Shown in pieces: positions 61,880 through 64,000 of a stretch of 64,000 nucleotides of DNA. Each line of letters opens with the position of its first letter. Position 1 is the stretch's first letter. Both the position numbers and the translations under genes were made by a program. The notes beneath the pieces were generated by a model. That model did no database searches. It had not been told where the DNA came from and worked only from the letters and a program-made list of their open reading frames with translations. Source of the stretch: Cellvibrio sp. 79 (GTDB lineage Bacteria; Pseudomonadota; Gammaproteobacteria; Pseudomonadales; Cellvibrionaceae); contig MVDH01000006.1 in NCBI GenBank assembly GCA_003056245.1, positions 469,394 to 533,393 of the forward strand, read 5' to 3'.

Positions 61880-64000
61880 TTAGAAGGAGTAACGAGCACC
61901 CAGCGCATAGGTTTTTGAATAAATTGCGTTACCAAAATTGAAAAGGTTTTGATTACCCTTTCCGTAATAGCTCTGATACACATCATCCAACAGATTGGTT
62001 GCATCAAAGGTTACGACCAGGTTGTCGGTAACATCGTAACTAAGCTGGAAATCCAGACTTTGTTCCGGGCGGTTCCAGAATTGAATCGGGTTTGCAAAAA
62101 TAGCCGCTTCGTTACCGGTGTAGAACTCTTCACGCCACACATAGGACAAACGCGCTTCCACATCATCTTTATCGTAAGCAAGCACGACGCTGTAGGATGA
62201 ATCGGAAACACCGCTCATCTTCGAGTCGACATAACCCTTGATAGAACCATCAGTATTAAAGTCCGGCGTGGATTGCGATGAATCCAGCATGGTGTAACTT
62301 GCTTGCACTCCCAAGCCATCCAATGCGGCGGGCAGATAATCCGGGAAATACACCAAACCAATTTCAGCACCGGTCAACTCACCACTCGCGGCATTAATTG
62401 GAGCACTCAAAACATATGGACGAGTTACACCGTCATCACCGGTTCTAACAATCGTTTTACGACCGGGAAGTACCAGCCCTTCGATATCACGCTTGAACAA
62501 TGCACCGTACAGTGAACTGCCCTCCGCAAAATACCATTCCAGGGACAAGTCGTAGTTTTTGGATTCCGTTGGCTTGAGATCAGGGTTACCGCCATTACCT
62601 GTACCGTAAGGAACACTGGTGGTTGGATCAAACCAATATTGTTGCGCGTTCAAATCGGCAAAATTCGGCATGCGCAAAGTTTGCGTGTAAGCAACACGAC
62701 CAACCAATTGGTCGGTGATATTCCAGTTCAAAACCAGACTGGGTAAAAATTTATCCGCTTCGCCATTACCCGTACTGGTGTTGTACGTATTCGAGCCCGC
62801 AGAAATTTCTGACCAGAATTGCATGTCCTGTTCGTAAGAAACATAACGCACACCAAGCTCGCCGCTGACAGTGTCCGTCAGATTAAATTTGGTAGTTGCG
62901 TATGCAGCGACAGAGGTTTCTTCAATATCAAATGTTTTGTAAACATTTTCCTTGCTTAGACCATATACCGAACGCACTGCATCAGCATTTCGCAACAAAT
63001 AAGAACCATCAGCGGTGATATAACTGTCGAATGTATTTGCACGGCCATCGAAGTAATCATCGATAGTAAATACCAAACCTAATCCATCGTTGGCTGCACC
63101 TGCCGCACCCAGCGCTTGCATCAGATCTCGCACGCTGGTTGTTGTTGCCAAACCTGCTTCCTGACCGCGCGTAATTTCCTGCGCAGTGCGAACTTCATAA
63201 CGACCACCAGTTTTTATCGATTTAATGTAATCACCATCGAGTTGCCATTCCACATCAGTTGTGAAACTCACACCATCCCCGGAGTTACCACCACCGTTGT
63301 CCCAGATGCGCCCCGCATTCCAGTTATCAACGTCAGACATGTTTGCTTCATCAACGGCAGCTGTGGCGGGATTATCCCAAAAGTTTAGTGAAGGAACGCC
63401 ATCGCGATCGTTGTAATCTACATCGAGGCCATAAGCGGTTCGATCAAAACGCATCGCAAAAAAATCAGTGGTGTATTCACTGTCCTGATAAACGATTTCA
63501 GATTTCACCGTGAGATTATCAGTGGGTTTCCAGTTAGCACCCAATGCATATAAAAAGCTATCCGTTTTGCCAGAAGAATAATCGCCGCTTTGGAAACCGA
63601 CGTTATCTTTGCCCTGATGTTCTTTTACAACATTGGTGCCTTCGTAGACCAAAGGAATATCGATATTGCCTTGCTGATGTTCAAGCACGTTACTAAACCA
63701 CATCGCATTTTGCGCAGAGTTTCTGTAGCCGGTGTAAAAACCTTCTGCTGTCAATTCCAATTGATCATTGGGCGCCCACTGCAAGGAAACACTCGCAGCA
63801 GGGCGTTTACGCAAACCGGTAAAAGATGTTCCGAACACTGCATCGCGCATCAATAAATAATCAAACGCTTCACCATTTACATTCAACGTTGACCCTGCCG
63901 AATACGGAATACCTTGCTCTAATCCCGCTTGCCAAATCGGGTTGTTAGGTGCGTAATCGTTGGGAATCATTTGATATTTTGTATAGTTGTAATGCGGGTC
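61880..64000 (-). CDS. TonB-dependent receptor, copy 2 (partial, 5' end beyond the window)
   Basis: This is the C-terminal 706 residues of a TonB-dependent receptor. The reading frame is open to base 64000 (it continues upstream with DPHYNYTKYQ), so the signal, plug and first strands are missing. The barrel parallels copy 1 closely (SLEWYFAEGSSLYGALFKRD versus the matching stretch in copy 1) and ends ALGARYSF. The two are tandem paralogues, likely importing related oligosaccharides. A terminator follows at 61835, separating it from the candidate small RNA and copy 1. It is incomplete only because of the window edge. Confidence 0.9.
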   Translation of the reverse strand, partial: DPHYNYTKYQMIPNDYAPNNPIWQAGLEQGIPYSAGSTLNVNGEAFDYLLMRDAVFGTSFTGLRKRPAASVSLQWAPNDQLELTAEGFYTGYRNSAQNAMWFSNVLEHQQGNIDIPLVYEGTNVVKEHQGKDNVGFQSGDYSSGKTDSFLYALGANWKPTDNLTVKSEIVYQDSEYTTDFFAMRFDRTAYGLDVDYNDRDGVPSLNFWDNPATAAVDEANMSDVDNWNAGRIWDNGGGNSGDGVSFTTDVEWQLDGDYIKSIKTGGRYEVRTAQEITRGQEAGLATTTSVRDLMQALGAAGAANDGLGLVFTIDDYFDGRANTFDSYITADGSYLLRNADAVRSVYGLSKENVYKTFDIEETSVAAYATTKFNLTDTVSGELGVRYVSYEQDMQFWSEISAGSNTYNTSTGNGEADKFLPSLVLNWNITDQLVGRVAYTQTLRMPNFADLNAQQYWFDPTTSVPYGTGNGGNPDLKPTESKNYDLSLEWYFAEGSSLYGALFKRDIEGLVLPGRKTIVRTGDDGVTRPYVLSAPINAASGELTGAEIGLVYFPDYLPAALDGLGVQASYTMLDSSQSTPDFNTDGSIKGYVDSKMSGVSDSSYSVVLAYDKDDVEARLSYVWREEFYTGNEAAIFANPIQFWNRPEQSLDFQLSYDVTDNLVVTFDATNLLDDVYQSYYGKGNQNLFNFGNAIYSKTYALGARYSF

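Noticed and set aside
1-64000. CRISPR arrays, prophage, insertion sequences, tRNA or rRNA genes
   Set aside because: No regularly spaced repeats, integrase or transposase genes, phage structural genes or structured RNA genes were recognised on either strand; a dedicated tRNA scan was not possible here.

Overview
The window looks like chromosomal DNA from a plant-polysaccharide-degrading gammaproteobacterium, most probably a Cellvibrio species. Three things point there. A secreted GH5 cellulase carries CBM2 and CBM10 modules joined by polyserine linkers. A 347-residue arabinanase has its predicted catalytic residues at D38, D158 and E221, the numbering I recall for Cellvibrio japonicus Arb43A. 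A dense arabinan-degradation locus is coupled to TonB-dependent receptors. No rRNA, tRNA, CRISPR array, insertion sequence or prophage was recognised.

Layout. (1) 1-5.9 kb: type VI secretion (T6SS) accessory genes without the core apparatus. A minus-strand operon encodes a methyltransferase/TPR/acetyltransferase fusion, a small conserved protein, a LysM/peptidoglycan-binding protein and the start of one more gene. Divergent to it are an unknown gene and a DUF4123 effector chaperone. (2) 6-10.8 kb: a siderophore-interacting flavoprotein, two small membrane proteins, a tandem pair of TerB/J-domain proteins and an amidohydrolase. (3) 10.8-19.1 kb: a triple-fusion lysophospholipid remodelling protein (MFS-PlsC-AMP ligase), an XRE regulator, a CstA/YbdD uptake pair and an APC permease. 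(4) 19.5-26.6 kb: an OafA-type acyltransferase, the modular cellulase and a large membrane-anchored coiled-coil protein. (5) 26.8-34.3 kb: an MdtABC-like RND efflux operon whose two gene junctions each carry a palindromic REP-pair element supplying the upstream stop codon. (6) 34.5-40.5 kb: a GH2 glycosidase, a PAS-GAF-PAS-GGDEF-EAL protein and a FadR-type regulator. (7) 40.6-45.2 kb: a putative T6SS lipase module with a thiolase-fold protein lacking recognisable catalytic residues, a DUF2235 (Tle1-like) phospholipase and two DUF2931-like immunity lipoproteins. (8) 45.3-64 kb: the arabinan locus, with a parDE toxin-antitoxin pair and a small membrane protein inside it.

How the genes work together. 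In the arabinan locus two TonB receptors probably import arabino-oligosaccharides released by secreted arabinanases (49377-50741 and 54265-55308). Lipid-anchored GH43 exo-enzymes, a GH97 enzyme and a GH127/146-type beta-L-arabinofuranosidase would complete side-chain and chain-end removal, and a mutarotase would equilibrate the released sugar. A shared sequence (TTGTCTTAYAATATT) upstream of one arabinanase and one receptor suggests common control. Intrinsic terminators sit inside two of these transcription units, which could set different expression levels for first and later genes. The lipase module appears self-contained and would be a cargo cassette for a T6SS encoded elsewhere.
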